Below are positions 27,198 through 35,817 of a DNA stretch of 64,000 nucleotides, one piece after another (positions within the stretch are counted from its first letter, which is position 1; every line of letters begins with the position of its first letter). The notes under the pieces were generated by a model. It worked only from the letters and a program-made list of their open reading frames with translations, was not told where the DNA came from and did no database searches. This DNA is from Paenibacillus sanguinis 2301083 = DSM 16941. Lineage in GTDB: Bacteria > Bacillota > Bacilli > Paenibacillales > Paenibacillaceae. The position numbers and the translations under genes are program-made. The DNA lies in contig NZ_KB895380.1 in the NCBI RefSeq assembly GCF_000374825.1, forward strand, positions 1 to 64,000. The letters run 5' to 3'.

Positions 27198-28192
27198 ACG
27201 ACAACCTCCCTGGAGCCCGAAACACGAATACGCGGATCCAGCAACGGATAGATCAGATCAGCCAGCAAATTCAATAGCAGGACAAAAATCGTCATGATCA
27301 AGAACAAACCGTGCAGCAACGGATAATCACGAGCAAGAATAGCTTCCTGCAGCAGCTTGCCTATCCCGGGATAGGCAAAGACCGTTTCCACCAGCACCGA
27401 GCCGGCCAGCAAACCGCCGATCCGCAGAAAAATCATAGTCACGATCGGCAGCAGCGCATTGCCAGCCACATGGCGCAGCAAGACAGTGCGTGCAGACAGT
27501 CCCTTGGCCTCGGCAAATTCAATGAAGGGCTCGCGCCGAACCCGGATCGCCTCATTGCGCATCAGCAGATACAGGCTGGCCAATTGTACCAGCGTTAGCG
27601 CGGCCGCCGGCAAAGCGGCATGATGCAGCACATCCAGCCAGCGCTCCCATACGCTGTCCGGCCTCAGAAAGCTGGTCTCCGCTCCGCCAAGCGGAAATAT
27701 CGGCCAGTAAACAGCCAGCAGAATCAGCAGCGCCATACCTAACAAAAACTCGGGCAAAGCGCCCATCCCTAGCAGACCCAGGTACAGCATGCGGTCTGAC
27801 CTTCCCGGGTATCGCCAAGCCGATAACAGGCCAAGCAGCAAGCCCAGAGCGATGGATAGCAGTGTCGCGATGCCAACAAGCAGCAACGTCCACGGCAAGC
27901 GAACCAGAATCACATCGAATACCGGCTGCTTATACGTAATTGACAAGCCGAAGTCGAAGGTGAACACACCCGTCCAGTAGGAGACAAATTGTTCCCAAAG
28001 CGAATCCTCAAGCCGGTAGTAGGATTGTAGCGCTGCCTTTTGCGCCTCGGTCAGGAAGATGCTCCCTTCTGCTCCGCCACTGCTTAAATAGTCAATCGGC
28101 CCCCCCGGCAGGAGCCGGGGAAGCCAAAAGTTGAGCAGCAGAACGATCAATAGCACAATGGCATAAACAGACGTCTGCCTAATGATTTTCAT
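27194..28192 (-). CDS. Dpp/Nik-type ABC permease (DppB-like)
   Basis: A 332-residue inner-membrane permease. It starts MKIIRQTSVYAIVLLIVLLL and shows the family features LPGGPIDYLSSGG near the N-terminus, a substrate-conducting core, and the EAA-like segment EFAEAKGLSARTVLLRHVAG. The end LLDPRIRVSG is also typical. The start at 28192 overlaps the binding-protein gene by 14 bases; the frame is open for 55 codons further upstream, but these lie wholly within that gene and are not protein-like. Transports peptides, nickel or metallophores in this family; the substrate is not determined by sequence. Confidence 0.9.
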   Translation of the reverse strand: MKIIRQTSVYAIVLLIVLLLNFWLPRLLPGGPIDYLSSGGAEGSIFLTEAQKAALQSYYRLEDSLWEQFVSYWTGVFTFDFGLSITYKQPVFDVILVRLPWTLLLVGIATLLSIALGLLLGLLSAWRYPGRSDRMLYLGLLGMGALPEFLLGMALLILLAVYWPIFPLGGAETSFLRPDSVWERWLDVLHHAALPAAALTLVQLASLYLLMRNEAIRVRREPFIEFAEAKGLSARTVLLRHVAGNALLPIVTMIFLRIGGLLAGSVLVETVFAYPGIGKLLQEAILARDYPLLHGLFLIMTIFVLLLNLLADLIYPLLDPRIRVSGSREVVV

Positions 28193-29819
28193 CGATAAAG
28201 GCTGCCTTGTTATCCCAGAGCGGAATGCCATCGCCAATGCCGCCTGAAGTGTTGAACCAGCCGGCAAAAACCTGCGGCTGATACAAATAGTAGAATGGAC
28301 GGTGATAGAGCACCAGTGTCGGCAATTCATCCGCAAGCACATCCTGCATTTGATCAATGATCAGCTTGCGAGCTGTCGGGTCCAGCTCTTCCTTCTGGCT
28401 CACTGCAAGCTGCTGGAAGTTTTGCTCGTCAAACACCTTGCCGCGCGCCGCATAGGCATTGCTGGCTTCACCCAGAAACCACAGGCGCAGGAAGTCCGGA
28501 TCACCGCTCAGCCCAATATGTCCCGTAATCGCCATATCGTATTGATTTTCCCCCATAGCCGCTGTGAAGGCGGCGCCATCCACCTGCTTGATCGTCAGCT
28601 CGATCCCGATCTTCTTCAAATCCTCCTGTACAAACTGAGCCTCCTTGGAGGTCGAGGATACCATCACACTCAGTCTGAGCTTGTCGCGAATGCCCTTGCT
28701 ATTCTTGACGTAGCCAAGCTCATCCAGCAGCTTCTCCGCTTCTTCCGGTTGATAATCGTACGATTTCACCTTCGTATTGAACCAATCGGAATCCGGTGGA
28801 ATGATGCCAGCGCTGCCGACCATCGGCTCCGCACCCGTAATCTTCTGCGCCATATCTGCGCGGTTAATCGCATAAGCAATAGCTTGACGCAGCTTCTTGT
28901 CCTTTAATTGCTCATGCTGCAAGTTGAAAGTAATCCGCAGCGCACTGCCGGTGGGATCACTCTGGATCACATCCAGGCCAGCCTGGGTCAGCTGCTCCAC
29001 ATCACCATAGCTCGTCGTCATCGTCGCATCGATTTCACCGTTTTGCAGCGCCAATATCTTGTTGGACGGATTAAGGTACTGGATTTCCTTCACTTTGACG
29101 TAACCTTTGAAGTAATTCTCATTAGCAACGAAAGCATACTGCCCAGACTTCTCATCGAATTCCTCCAGCACGTAAGGACCGGTGCCCACCAGCGCCGCAG
29201 GATCACGATATTCCACCGGATTGTCCACCGTTTCCCATACATGCTTGGGAATAATCGGCACAATGCCTACCAGGTCACTGAGAAATGGTGCATATTTCCC
29301 CTTCAGTCTAAACGTTACCTGCAAATCCCCGGAAGCCGTCACAGACTCAATCTGCGAAATATCCCCCGTCCACATAAATGGATGCTCTTTATAATAATCA
29401 AAGCTGAACACAACGTCCGCTGCAGTCAATAGCTGACCATCATGCCACTTCACTTCCGGCTCCAACTCAAAGGTATAGCTCAGGCCATCCTCTGATATTT
29501 TCCAGCTCTTGGCGAGCCATGGAATAACACCCGTGCTGTCCTTCCAGGTCAACGTATCGAACAGGAAGGAATTTCTCAGAAATCCTCCTGGTCCCGAGGC
29601 GCTGAAGGCAAAAGGAGATGGATAACCGGCTCCGGCCCAGGCCAGACGCAGCAGCGGTACATCCGCAGATGCCGGGCTGTCTTCAGCAACTGCGGGTGGC
29701 GATGATGTCTTATCCGCCTCCGGCGGAGAAGTGCTGCTGGCACCGGACGAACAGCCGGCGATTAGAAGAACAGCAGCAAGTATGGCAAGCAAGCCGCTTT
29801 TAGATAAAGAAAATCGCAT
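28179..29819 (-). CDS. Solute-binding lipoprotein, family 5 (Dpp/Opp/Nik type)
   Basis: A 546-residue extracellular binding protein. Signal peptide with lipobox LLIAGCSSG (residues 18-26), then a Ser/Pro/Ala linker to about 55. Family 5 hallmarks include FDTLTWKDSTGVIPWLAKSW, SYTFELEPEVKWHDGQLLTA and ADVVFSFDYY, all intact. The family binds oligopeptides, nickel, heme or metal-metallophore complexes. Because the operon promoter carries a Fur box, a metal-related ligand is a better guess than peptide, but the sequence does not prove it. GGGAG lies 12 bases before the start; 56 bases separate it from the upstream gene. Confidence 0.9.
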   Translation of the reverse strand: MRFSLSKSGLLAILAAVLLIAGCSSGASSTSPPEADKTSSPPAVAEDSPASADVPLLRLAWAGAGYPSPFAFSASGPGGFLRNSFLFDTLTWKDSTGVIPWLAKSWKISEDGLSYTFELEPEVKWHDGQLLTAADVVFSFDYYKEHPFMWTGDISQIESVTASGDLQVTFRLKGKYAPFLSDLVGIVPIIPKHVWETVDNPVEYRDPAALVGTGPYVLEEFDEKSGQYAFVANENYFKGYVKVKEIQYLNPSNKILALQNGEIDATMTTSYGDVEQLTQAGLDVIQSDPTGSALRITFNLQHEQLKDKKLRQAIAYAINRADMAQKITGAEPMVGSAGIIPPDSDWFNTKVKSYDYQPEEAEKLLDELGYVKNSKGIRDKLRLSVMVSSTSKEAQFVQEDLKKIGIELTIKQVDGAAFTAAMGENQYDMAITGHIGLSGDPDFLRLWFLGEASNAYAARGKVFDEQNFQQLAVSQKEELDPTARKLIIDQMQDVLADELPTLVLYHRPFYYLYQPQVFAGWFNTSGGIGDGIPLWDNKAAFIDENH

Positions 29820-29875
29820 ATATTAAACACACTCCCGATTGATAATGTACAAAATAGTAAACCAGCCTTTGACTT

Positions 29876-30481
29876 CTACCATTCTCCATGGGCGAGCCAA
29901 GGAAAAAAACCATTTAAGAAACGTTCCGTGGCAGGCATGAAATACGAGCCATAGTGATACTCCGGGTCAAGCGTCATCATAATCAGCGTCCCCGGTGTCG
30001 AAGACTTGTCCACATAGAAGATGGCCCCTTCCCCCTCTGCCTCAATAATGATCCGCGCCTCTGCCGGGGGATGAAAAAAACCATGATGATGCCAGGTCGC
30101 ATCCTCCAACGTCACATACTGAAATAGACCAAACTCCGGAGCTGTCAGCACAAGTCCACTCTTTGGCTCCGGCTCAAGCCACCACCAGAAATTCGTTGGA
30201 CGAAACTCCCAGCCATGGCCAGGAAGCAGCGGGGTAGGCTGCGCCCCCCATGCTACAACCGTCCCGCCCCGCTTCAGAAAAGCATCAATCGCCGCCTTAT
30301 TGCAAGCCATCAATCCGGTATGAAGCTGGGAAGGGACAAGCAATACCTCTATTTCATCCAGAGCAGCATCGTTCATCTCGGGCAAATAGATTATCTTCTC
30401 CAGCCAACGTCGGTATCGGGGCTGATTGAAGGTTCGGTGCTGATGGGCATTACCGCCGTAAATCACGGCTATTCGTCTCAT
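29876..30481 (-). CDS. GATase1-like protein of unknown function (second paralogue)
   Basis: A 201-residue cytoplasmic protein. It begins RRIAVIYGGN, has a beta-alpha pattern, and a central IEVLLVPSQLHTG followed by RGGTVVAWGAQ as in class I glutamine amidotransferase-like or ThuA-like folds. No catalytic Cys-His-Glu triad can be seen. It shares order and motifs (LPG-x-G, HPPAEARI, TPGTLI) with its upstream neighbour, so the two look like an ancient duplication. The start ATG at 30481 overlaps the preceding stop (ATGA). It lies between an FmdE-like gene and a Dpp-type importer under a Fur-box promoter. I do not recognise a described function. Confidence 0.65.
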   Translation of the reverse strand: MRRIAVIYGGNAHQHRTFNQPRYRRWLEKIIYLPEMNDAALDEIEVLLVPSQLHTGLMACNKAAIDAFLKRGGTVVAWGAQPTPLLPGHGWEFRPTNFWWWLEPEPKSGLVLTAPEFGLFQYVTLEDATWHHHGFFHPPAEARIIIEAEGEGAIFYVDKSSTPGTLIMMTLDPEYHYGSYFMPATERFLNGFFPWLAHGEW

Positions 30482-31143
30482 TCCTGCTGTCCCCTCTCGT
30501 CTATTCGGACACATTCATCCGCGAGCCAGTGCAGGAGCTGCTCCCTCACTTTGTCCATCGGTTCCCCTTGACCCCAAAGGGCGCCTCCTGCATGCACCAG
30601 CAGAGTACCGTTCGTGCTTCGCCGATCAATATAAGTTACCGGAGCATCGCCGGGCAAAGTAATCAGCACCTCTGCTTCGGAGGGAGCCGGATGATACCCT
30701 CTGGCAAAAAAGCCTGCCACTCCCTTGCGGTATGTTAACTCTTCAGCGCTAACCGTTGAAAAAATCGGATGAGGCGTTGTTCCCATCAGCTTAATTTTAA
30801 AATCCTTCACCCCGCCCCTCTCTAGCGGCACGAACAAACCGGCCCCCGGCAGCCAGGGAAGACACTGATGTCCGCAAAAGACAACCACGTTGCCGCCCTG
30901 CAAATAATTCCAGATGACGTCCTTGTGCCGATAAAGGAACTCCTGGTCTGCCATATGGTCAATGAACATGCAGCGGTAGCCGTCCAGCTGCCGATCCGCT
31001 AATTCATAAATGTCCACCACATCGCCCTCCGGCAGGCGATTGGCCAGAGGATCCACTTCATCTTTGGTCCAACTGCTGAAGTAGGTGCCCGACGCTATCA
31101 GCGCTATACGCAGCGGCCCCGGTAAATCACAGGCTGCCTTCAT
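30478..31143 (-). CDS. GATase1-like protein of unknown function (first paralogue)
   Basis: A 221-residue cytoplasmic protein with no signal peptide. LRIALIASGTYFSSW at the N-terminus, a CMFIDHMADQEFL strand and GGNVVVFCGHQCLPWLPGAG (about 83-102) fit a glutamine-amidotransferase-like alpha/beta fold. CGHQ could be a nucleophile region, but a full triad is not evident. It resembles its downstream neighbour (GYHPAPSEAEVLI versus FHPPAEARIII; STNGTLLV versus STPGTLIM). Spacing to the upstream gene is three bases, so they are translated together. Possible roles include maturation of a metal-binding compound or ligand handling for the importer; this is inference only. Confidence 0.6.
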   Translation of the reverse strand: MKAACDLPGPLRIALIASGTYFSSWTKDEVDPLANRLPEGDVVDIYELADRQLDGYRCMFIDHMADQEFLYRHKDVIWNYLQGGNVVVFCGHQCLPWLPGAGLFVPLERGGVKDFKIKLMGTTPHPIFSTVSAEELTYRKGVAGFFARGYHPAPSEAEVLITLPGDAPVTYIDRRSTNGTLLVHAGGALWGQGEPMDKVREQLLHWLADECVRIDERGQQE

Positions 31144-31146
31144 AAG

Positions 31147-31671
31147 CTATACCAACCTCCTCACGATCAGCAGTTCCGACGCCGGCAACGCCAGCGCTCT
31201 CTCCGATAGCTCAAGCCTCAAGTCAGCGAATGCCTCGTCATCCTTCACCGTCATCCTGCCGTCGCGCCCTTGCTTCATATAATCAAAAAAGGCTTTCGGC
31301 AAAAAGTCCGGCCGCAGGATGAGCTGAACAGCCCGGCCGTTGTCACCGGTAACCGTAAAGGCATAGCTCTGCTCCCGATAGGGATCGTACTGTCCTTCCG
31401 GCTCCGAGGTATCAATCATATAAGCCCCTCTTGTATAGGCCCGGGTCACATATTCAAAGGCATCCCGAAAGCCCGGACCAGCGTGTCCTGAACGAATAGA
31501 AAAAGAACGGCGTTGCGGCACCTCTCCGGGATAAAGCTCGGCAAAGGCCGTCTGCTGCATGCGAAATCCTACCGCAAGCGCCATCAGTGCCCCGCCGCCA
31601 TGATATTTGCAAAGATCCTCATAGGTGAGAATCAGTATCTCTTGACCTTCTTTCACACTAATCGATGTCAT
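31147..31671 (-). CDS. FmdE-like protein, first gene of the Fur-box operon
   Basis: A 174-residue cytoplasmic protein. Residues 18-45 (EDLCKYHGGGALMALAVGFR) recall the N-terminal part of FmdE-family proteins, which have a His-Gly-His-Cys-Pro-Gly metal-binding motif; here it reads YHGGGAL, so the usual second His and Cys are missing. A further conserved-looking segment is SIRSGHAGPGFRDAFEYVTR (57-76). The assignment is therefore weak. The gene opens the operon: AGGGG lies eight bases upstream and the Fur-box promoter ends about 60 bases before the start. A metal-handling or small-molecule role in iron limitation is suggested by context. Confidence 0.55.
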   Translation of the reverse strand: MTSISVKEGQEILILTYEDLCKYHGGGALMALAVGFRMQQTAFAELYPGEVPQRRSFSIRSGHAGPGFRDAFEYVTRAYTRGAYMIDTSEPEGQYDPYREQSYAFTVTGDNGRAVQLILRPDFLPKAFFDYMKQGRDGRMTVKDDEAFADLRLELSERALALPASELLIVRRLV

Positions 31672-31733
31672 ACTGTCACGCCCCTGTTGATATCAGATTG
31701 ACGCTATTCGCTTTTTTTGATCACGTCCCTACT

Positions 31734-31770
31734 ATCCTATGTCCATTGAGAATAATTATCAATATCATTT
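31734..31770 (-). promoter_or_regulatory. Promoter with Fur box, for the ABC/FmdE-like operon
   Basis: On the minus strand TTGATA (31762-31757), 17 bases, TAGGAT (31739-31734). GATATTGATAATTATTCTC (31766-31748) overlaps the -35 box and matches the 19-base Fur consensus at 16 positions. The rest of 31672-31958 holds the ribosome binding site and leader but no other gene. Confidence 0.75.
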
Positions 31771-31958
31771 ACAGCAAGCGATTGTCCTCTACCTCTTGCT
31801 GCGCAAGGGCTAAGCGCTAGCTATTCCATTTTAGAATAGGTCAGAACTATGAAGTCTATGAAGTCACACCCCGAATACAAACGACCTGGCGATCATATAA
31901 TGCTACGAAATAGCAACTTGGCTATATCCCCTTTTCCTGGATGGAGACGAATGAACCT

Positions 31959-33056
31959 ATGAAAATGAAAACCTGCAAAAAGATGATCATTCCTGCCCTT
32001 GCCCTGCTCACCGTAGCAGGAGGACTGCTTTGGGCCGGGTTAAAATACGAGCCGTCACGGCATTTTCGGAATGTTGAAATTCCTGTGCTGGCCACTCCGC
32101 AGCCTATGAAGCTGCCCAGCGTTTCCGGACAGGGGCAGGACAAGCTAGCCCCTTCCCCCGCTTCCGCTTCTCAAGCACCTTCAACTAAAGCCAACCGCAG
32201 CACCGTAACTGTAGAGGGCGTAGAGGAGAACAATTACAGCTCACCGGGGGCAGATTCACAAGCTGCACAAAGAAGCTTTAATCTGCTGCTGCTCGCTACG
32301 GATGCCAGAGCAGAGGAAGCCTCGCGTACCGATGTCTTGATTCTTGTCCATGTCAATTCAGACCATAACCGGATTCAACTCATCTCCATCCCCCGGGATA
32401 CTCGGGTGCATTTGCCCCATGTGGGCTGGACCAAAATCAATCATGCTCACGCCTTGGCGGAAAGCAAAGGCCAAAGCAGCCATGCCGGAAGCAAATCAGC
32501 CATCCAGGCGGTAAGCGACCTCTGCCGTTGTACGATTAACTACTATGTCAAAACCAACTTTGAAGGCTTTGAGCATTTCGTCAATACGATCGGCGGTGTA
32601 GATATGAACCTGGAGGCTCCCGTTAAGCTAACCTACTACCACAAGACTTTGCCGAAGGGACAGCAGCATTGGGACGGAACGACCACCCTCCAGTTCGTAC
32701 GCGAACGTAAATCGCTGGAGGATGGAGATCATGCCCGGCAGCAAAACCAGGTCCGGGTGCTTAAGGCCATAGCCAAAAAAATACTCGCGCCCGATAACCT
32801 GCGTCAGCTCCCCACGCTTCTAACACTGGTGAAGGAGGACATTCTCGACACCAACCTTACCGATGCCGACATCCTGAGCCTGGGTTGGCTGGCCAGTCAG
32901 CTCGATACCGAAGAGATAGATTATGTGCAATTTCCCGGCCGCAGCGGCAGAGCCTATGACCCGCTTGTCCAAGCGGAGCTATACTACTGGATTCCCGATA
33001 TGGAGGCCTGGGAGAAGCTAGCTCCGAAAGCCCTGGGAGCCAATTCATATGAGTAA
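31959..33056 (+). CDS. LCP (LytR-CpsA-Psr) family protein
   Basis: A 365-residue cell-surface enzyme with one N-terminal membrane anchor (about 8-27). LCP proteins transfer undecaprenyl-linked glycopolymers onto peptidoglycan. The LCP domain (about 108-330) shows the conserved residues: LLLATDARAEEASRTDVLIL, ISIPRDTRVHLP, TKINHAHALAES, and further NTIGGVDMNLEAP and QFVRERKSLEDGDHARQQNQ. Its neighbours are a beta-helix protein (8-base overlap) and, facing it, an exopolysaccharide operon, so it may attach that polymer to the wall. Start uncertain: 31941 lacks a ribosome binding site; 31959 has a GGAG 13 bases upstream. Confidence 0.88.
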   Translation: MKMKTCKKMIIPALALLTVAGGLLWAGLKYEPSRHFRNVEIPVLATPQPMKLPSVSGQGQDKLAPSPASASQAPSTKANRSTVTVEGVEENNYSSPGADSQAAQRSFNLLLLATDARAEEASRTDVLILVHVNSDHNRIQLISIPRDTRVHLPHVGWTKINHAHALAESKGQSSHAGSKSAIQAVSDLCRCTINYYVKTNFEGFEHFVNTIGGVDMNLEAPVKLTYYHKTLPKGQQHWDGTTTLQFVRERKSLEDGDHARQQNQVRVLKAIAKKILAPDNLRQLPTLLTLVKEDILDTNLTDADILSLGWLASQLDTEEIDYVQFPGRSGRAYDPLVQAELYYWIPDMEAWEKLAPKALGANSYE

Positions 33057-34293
33057 ATTCACGGCCCCGCGTCGAATCTTCCGCTGGGTATTCACTCTGA
33101 CGATTGGCTCAGGCTTGCTGCTGTTAGCCGCTTCTCTCCTGTTCGGCCCTCCCGTCTACAACGTCAAAGAAGCCGGCGCCAAGGGCGACGGCATTACCAA
33201 TGACACTCGCATTTTTCTGCGAGTATTAGAGCAAGCCGCTGCCAGCGGGCGCGGCGCAACGATCATCGTACCCCCGGGCACTTACCTGCTCGCGGTCAAC
33301 GAACCTCTTCCCCTCGCGAGCGGTGTCACGCTGCGGGGGAAAGGGCAACCCGTCCTTTTATTCCGGGAGCTGGCAGGGGCCACTCATGGCTTCGAGGGCA
33401 TTTCCATCCATGGGCGGGGTATACGGATGGAGGGTGTCACCGTGGATGGCGGAAACCGTCTGAACAGGGGGGTAGGCATTCATGCCGGTTCCTCCGACGT
33501 ACAAATCACGAACAGCCACATCCGACAGCTCAGCCAGCCTGCTAACTCACTGGACCCCCTCCATTCCACCGTCGTTGCCGGAGTGATGATTTACGGGAAT
33601 ACTTCCGATATCGTTATCCAGAACTGTGAGGTTACGAGAATCGCAGCACGCTCGGGAACCCCTGTAGCCCGAGGAATCATGGTCTGGAACGAGCCGGGAC
33701 AGACGATAGCCCGCCGCGTACACATCCTGAACAACCAGATTACGCATATCACGCCTAAAGAGGATGCCGATGCCATTTTTTTCGACAAGCCCCCGGCTTC
33801 CTCCCCTTTATCCCGTTCCGTTATCGCCGGGAATGTTATTTACCATGCCGCCAAACGGGGCATCAAAATCGCCACCCCCGGAGTGGAGGTGCGAGGCAAC
33901 CGCATTCACAATATGTATCAGGGCAACAACCGCTATGTCACTTCGCAGAAAGAACCCTTGCCTCAGGATATGTATGCCGCCATTTCCATCTATGCGGATG
34001 CAGTGACGGTTACGGACAACCTCATCACTGGAACAGGCAGCTATTATAATGCAATTGAAGCGGATATCGGCGTTAGCAGCGGATACTTGCGTAGCGTCGT
34101 TATCACAGATAACACCATTTACCGTGGTGAAAGCCCCAGGCCGGTACATAATACGAGCGGCATTTGGCTTGGCGCCGTGAGAGAATTTCGCGTAACGGGC
34201 AACCGGATCAGCGGAACAGAAATAGCCGTACGGCTATCTGAGGAAGCACGTACAGCTATTCGTACCGGGGGAGGATACCTCTCTCAACCATAA
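33049..34293 (+). CDS. Right-handed parallel beta-helix protein (pectate-lyase-3-like)
   Basis: A 414-residue exported protein with an N-terminal membrane segment (about 12-35), either a signal anchor or uncleaved signal peptide. The segment FNVKEAGAKGDGITNDT-like (here YNVKEAGAKGDGITNDTR, about 41-58) and the GATIIVPPGTYLL motif start the pectate-lyase-3 beta-helix, whose coils follow to about 400 (GVTLRGKGQPV, NVIYHAAKRGIKIATPG, DNTIYRGESPRP). Such proteins bind or cleave polysaccharides. It overlaps the LCP gene by eight bases, so it is co-translated; together with the facing exopolysaccharide operon it may process or hold that polymer. Catalytic residues cannot be assigned. Confidence 0.82.
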   Translation: MSKFTAPRRIFRWVFTLTIGSGLLLLAASLLFGPPVYNVKEAGAKGDGITNDTRIFLRVLEQAAASGRGATIIVPPGTYLLAVNEPLPLASGVTLRGKGQPVLLFRELAGATHGFEGISIHGRGIRMEGVTVDGGNRLNRGVGIHAGSSDVQITNSHIRQLSQPANSLDPLHSTVVAGVMIYGNTSDIVIQNCEVTRIAARSGTPVARGIMVWNEPGQTIARRVHILNNQITHITPKEDADAIFFDKPPASSPLSRSVIAGNVIYHAAKRGIKIATPGVEVRGNRIHNMYQGNNRYVTSQKEPLPQDMYAAISIYADAVTVTDNLITGTGSYYNAIEADIGVSSGYLRSVVITDNTIYRGESPRPVHNTSGIWLGAVREFRVTGNRISGTEIAVRLSEEARTAIRTGGGYLSQP

Positions 34294-34356
34294 GGGCTAT
34301 TAACTGCGTGAAACCATCGTGCCATTTTGCTTTCGTGCTATTGTGCTGACAAGCTT

Positions 34357-35817
34357 CTACGCTTCAAGAGCCTGAGCCTCCGCAGCCACTTCCGCTCCAG
34401 CAACGCTCGGGAGGCTTTCTGCACTAGGGTTTCCTCCCCTTACTTCAATCTGGTTAGTCGTCTCTACCCCTGCGGCCTGTTGCCGCTGGAGCATAACCCG
34501 GACGGTTTGGAACAAGATTTTGATATCGAGCAGCAACGAATATTGCTTAATATACATTAAATCATAACGCAGCTTGTCGGACGGCGTGGTCGCATAACCA
34601 GCCATAACTTGAGCGTAACCCGTCAGCCCCGGCTTAACCCTGAACCGATAGGCATAATGCGGCAGTTCCTCCTTGAAGCGGGAGATGAAGAAAGCCCGCT
34701 CCGGCCGGGGTCCTACCAGGCTCATCTGCCCAAGCAGCACATTGAACAACTGTGGCAGCTCATCCAGACGAGTAGCGCGGATGAACTGCCCCAGCGGCGT
34801 AATTCGCGCATCCCCGCGCCCTGCCAGTACGGGCCCGGTGTCATCCTCGGCCCCCTCCACCATGCTGCGGAATTTGAACAGTTGGAACGACTGTTCCTTG
34901 AAGCCAACCCGCTCCTGAACATATAGCGCTTTGCCACGCGACGATAGTGGAATCACTAGGAACAGGGCCAGCAGCACAGGAGAGGCCAGCAGCAATAACA
35001 GGCTGGATGCCACCAGATCTAATAGACGCTTGCCACATCGCTCAGGCAACGATAACCTTGGCGGCAACAGCGAATATACCAATAGATCATCAAGCTGCTG
35101 AGGCTCCGCATCGGCCATATACAGCTCATAGAAATCAGGAATGATCACCACCTCCATATTTCGCTCGCCCGCCGCTGCCGACCACTTCTCCTTCTTCTGT
35201 ACGGACAATCCCGGCCCGAGCAGCAAGGCCTCCATGCCGCTCCATTCCTCCTCTTGAAGCGCCCCCCGAAGCTCGTCCTCCCGAACAATCCGTTCAATCT
35301 GGAACCAAGGCTCGCCCTTACGCAGTAGACTGCTTAGTGCCGAGTCTCCAAAGCCGCAGGAGGCCCCGCTGATCACAGCGATCGTTCTTTTGCGGCCAAA
35401 CCCTTGACGCTGGATGAGGAACACCAGCAGGCGCAGGCTGAACGACAAACCCAACTGAATCGCAAAGCCCGCCAATAAAGCGTAAGGGGACATCACCATG
35501 CCTCCCATAAGGTAGCTCAGCACAATGAACTCCGCACCAATAAACAGATGGGCCAGCAGCAAATTCCACAGCATTTGCGATGGCTTCCTGCGCCCTGCCA
35601 GATCATACAAGTTGTAAAAATAATACGTCGTCACCGTAAAAAGAATCATCCAGACCATCTCCCAGGCAAATCCATACCCTGAGCTATTCCCGGCCCATAG
35701 CAACCTTTCGCTTGGGGTGAATATCAGCTTTGCCAACCCATAGCTATCGTAGATGAGCAGTCCGTCAAGCAACAACAATACAAGCTTGGCTTGTTTATTA
35801 CGAAATAATCTGATCAT
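34357..35817 (-). CDS. Polyprenyl-phosphate sugar phosphotransferase (EPS initiating enzyme)
   Basis: Starts the exopolysaccharide repeat unit by moving a sugar-1-phosphate from a UDP-sugar to undecaprenyl phosphate at the membrane. 486 residues: four to five N-terminal helices (about 10-130), a nucleotide-binding-like middle ([17 protein letters not shown]), and a bacterial sugar transferase domain (about 275-460). The domain holds [55 protein letters not shown] and [10 protein letters not shown]. The start at 35817, with GGAGG upstream, overlaps the preceding gene by 20 bases. Last gene of the EPS operon; it converges with the beta-helix gene and I see no clear terminator in the 63-base gap. 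Confidence 0.92.
   Translation of the reverse strand: MIRLFRNKQAKLVLLLLDGLLIYDSYGLAKLIFTPSERLLWAGNSSGYGFAWEMVWMILFTVTTYYFYNLYDLAGRRKPSQMLWNLLLAHLFIGAEFIVLSYLMGGMVMSPYALLAGFAIQLGLSFSLRLLVFLIQRQGFGRKRTIAVISGASCGFGDSALSSLLRKGEPWFQIERIVREDELRGALQEEEWSGMEALLLGPGLSVQKKEKWSAAAGERNMEVVIIPDFYELYMADAEPQQLDDLLVYSLLPPRLSLPERCGKRLLDLVASSLLLLLASPVLLALFLVIPLSSRGKALYVQERVGFKEQSFQLFKFRSMVEGAEDDTGPVLAGRGDARITPLGQFIRATRLDELPQLFNVLLGQMSLVGPRPERAFFISRFKEELPHYAYRFRVKPGLTGYAQVMAGYATTPSDKLRYDLMYIKQYSLLLDIKILFQTVRVMLQRQQAAGVETTNQIEVRGGNPSAESLPSVAGAEVAAEAQALEA

Noticed and set aside
24864-31671. Staphylopine-type (cnt) opine metallophore locus
   Set aside because: The importer and Fur box fit, but no CntK/CntL/CntM-like synthesis genes are present in the window.
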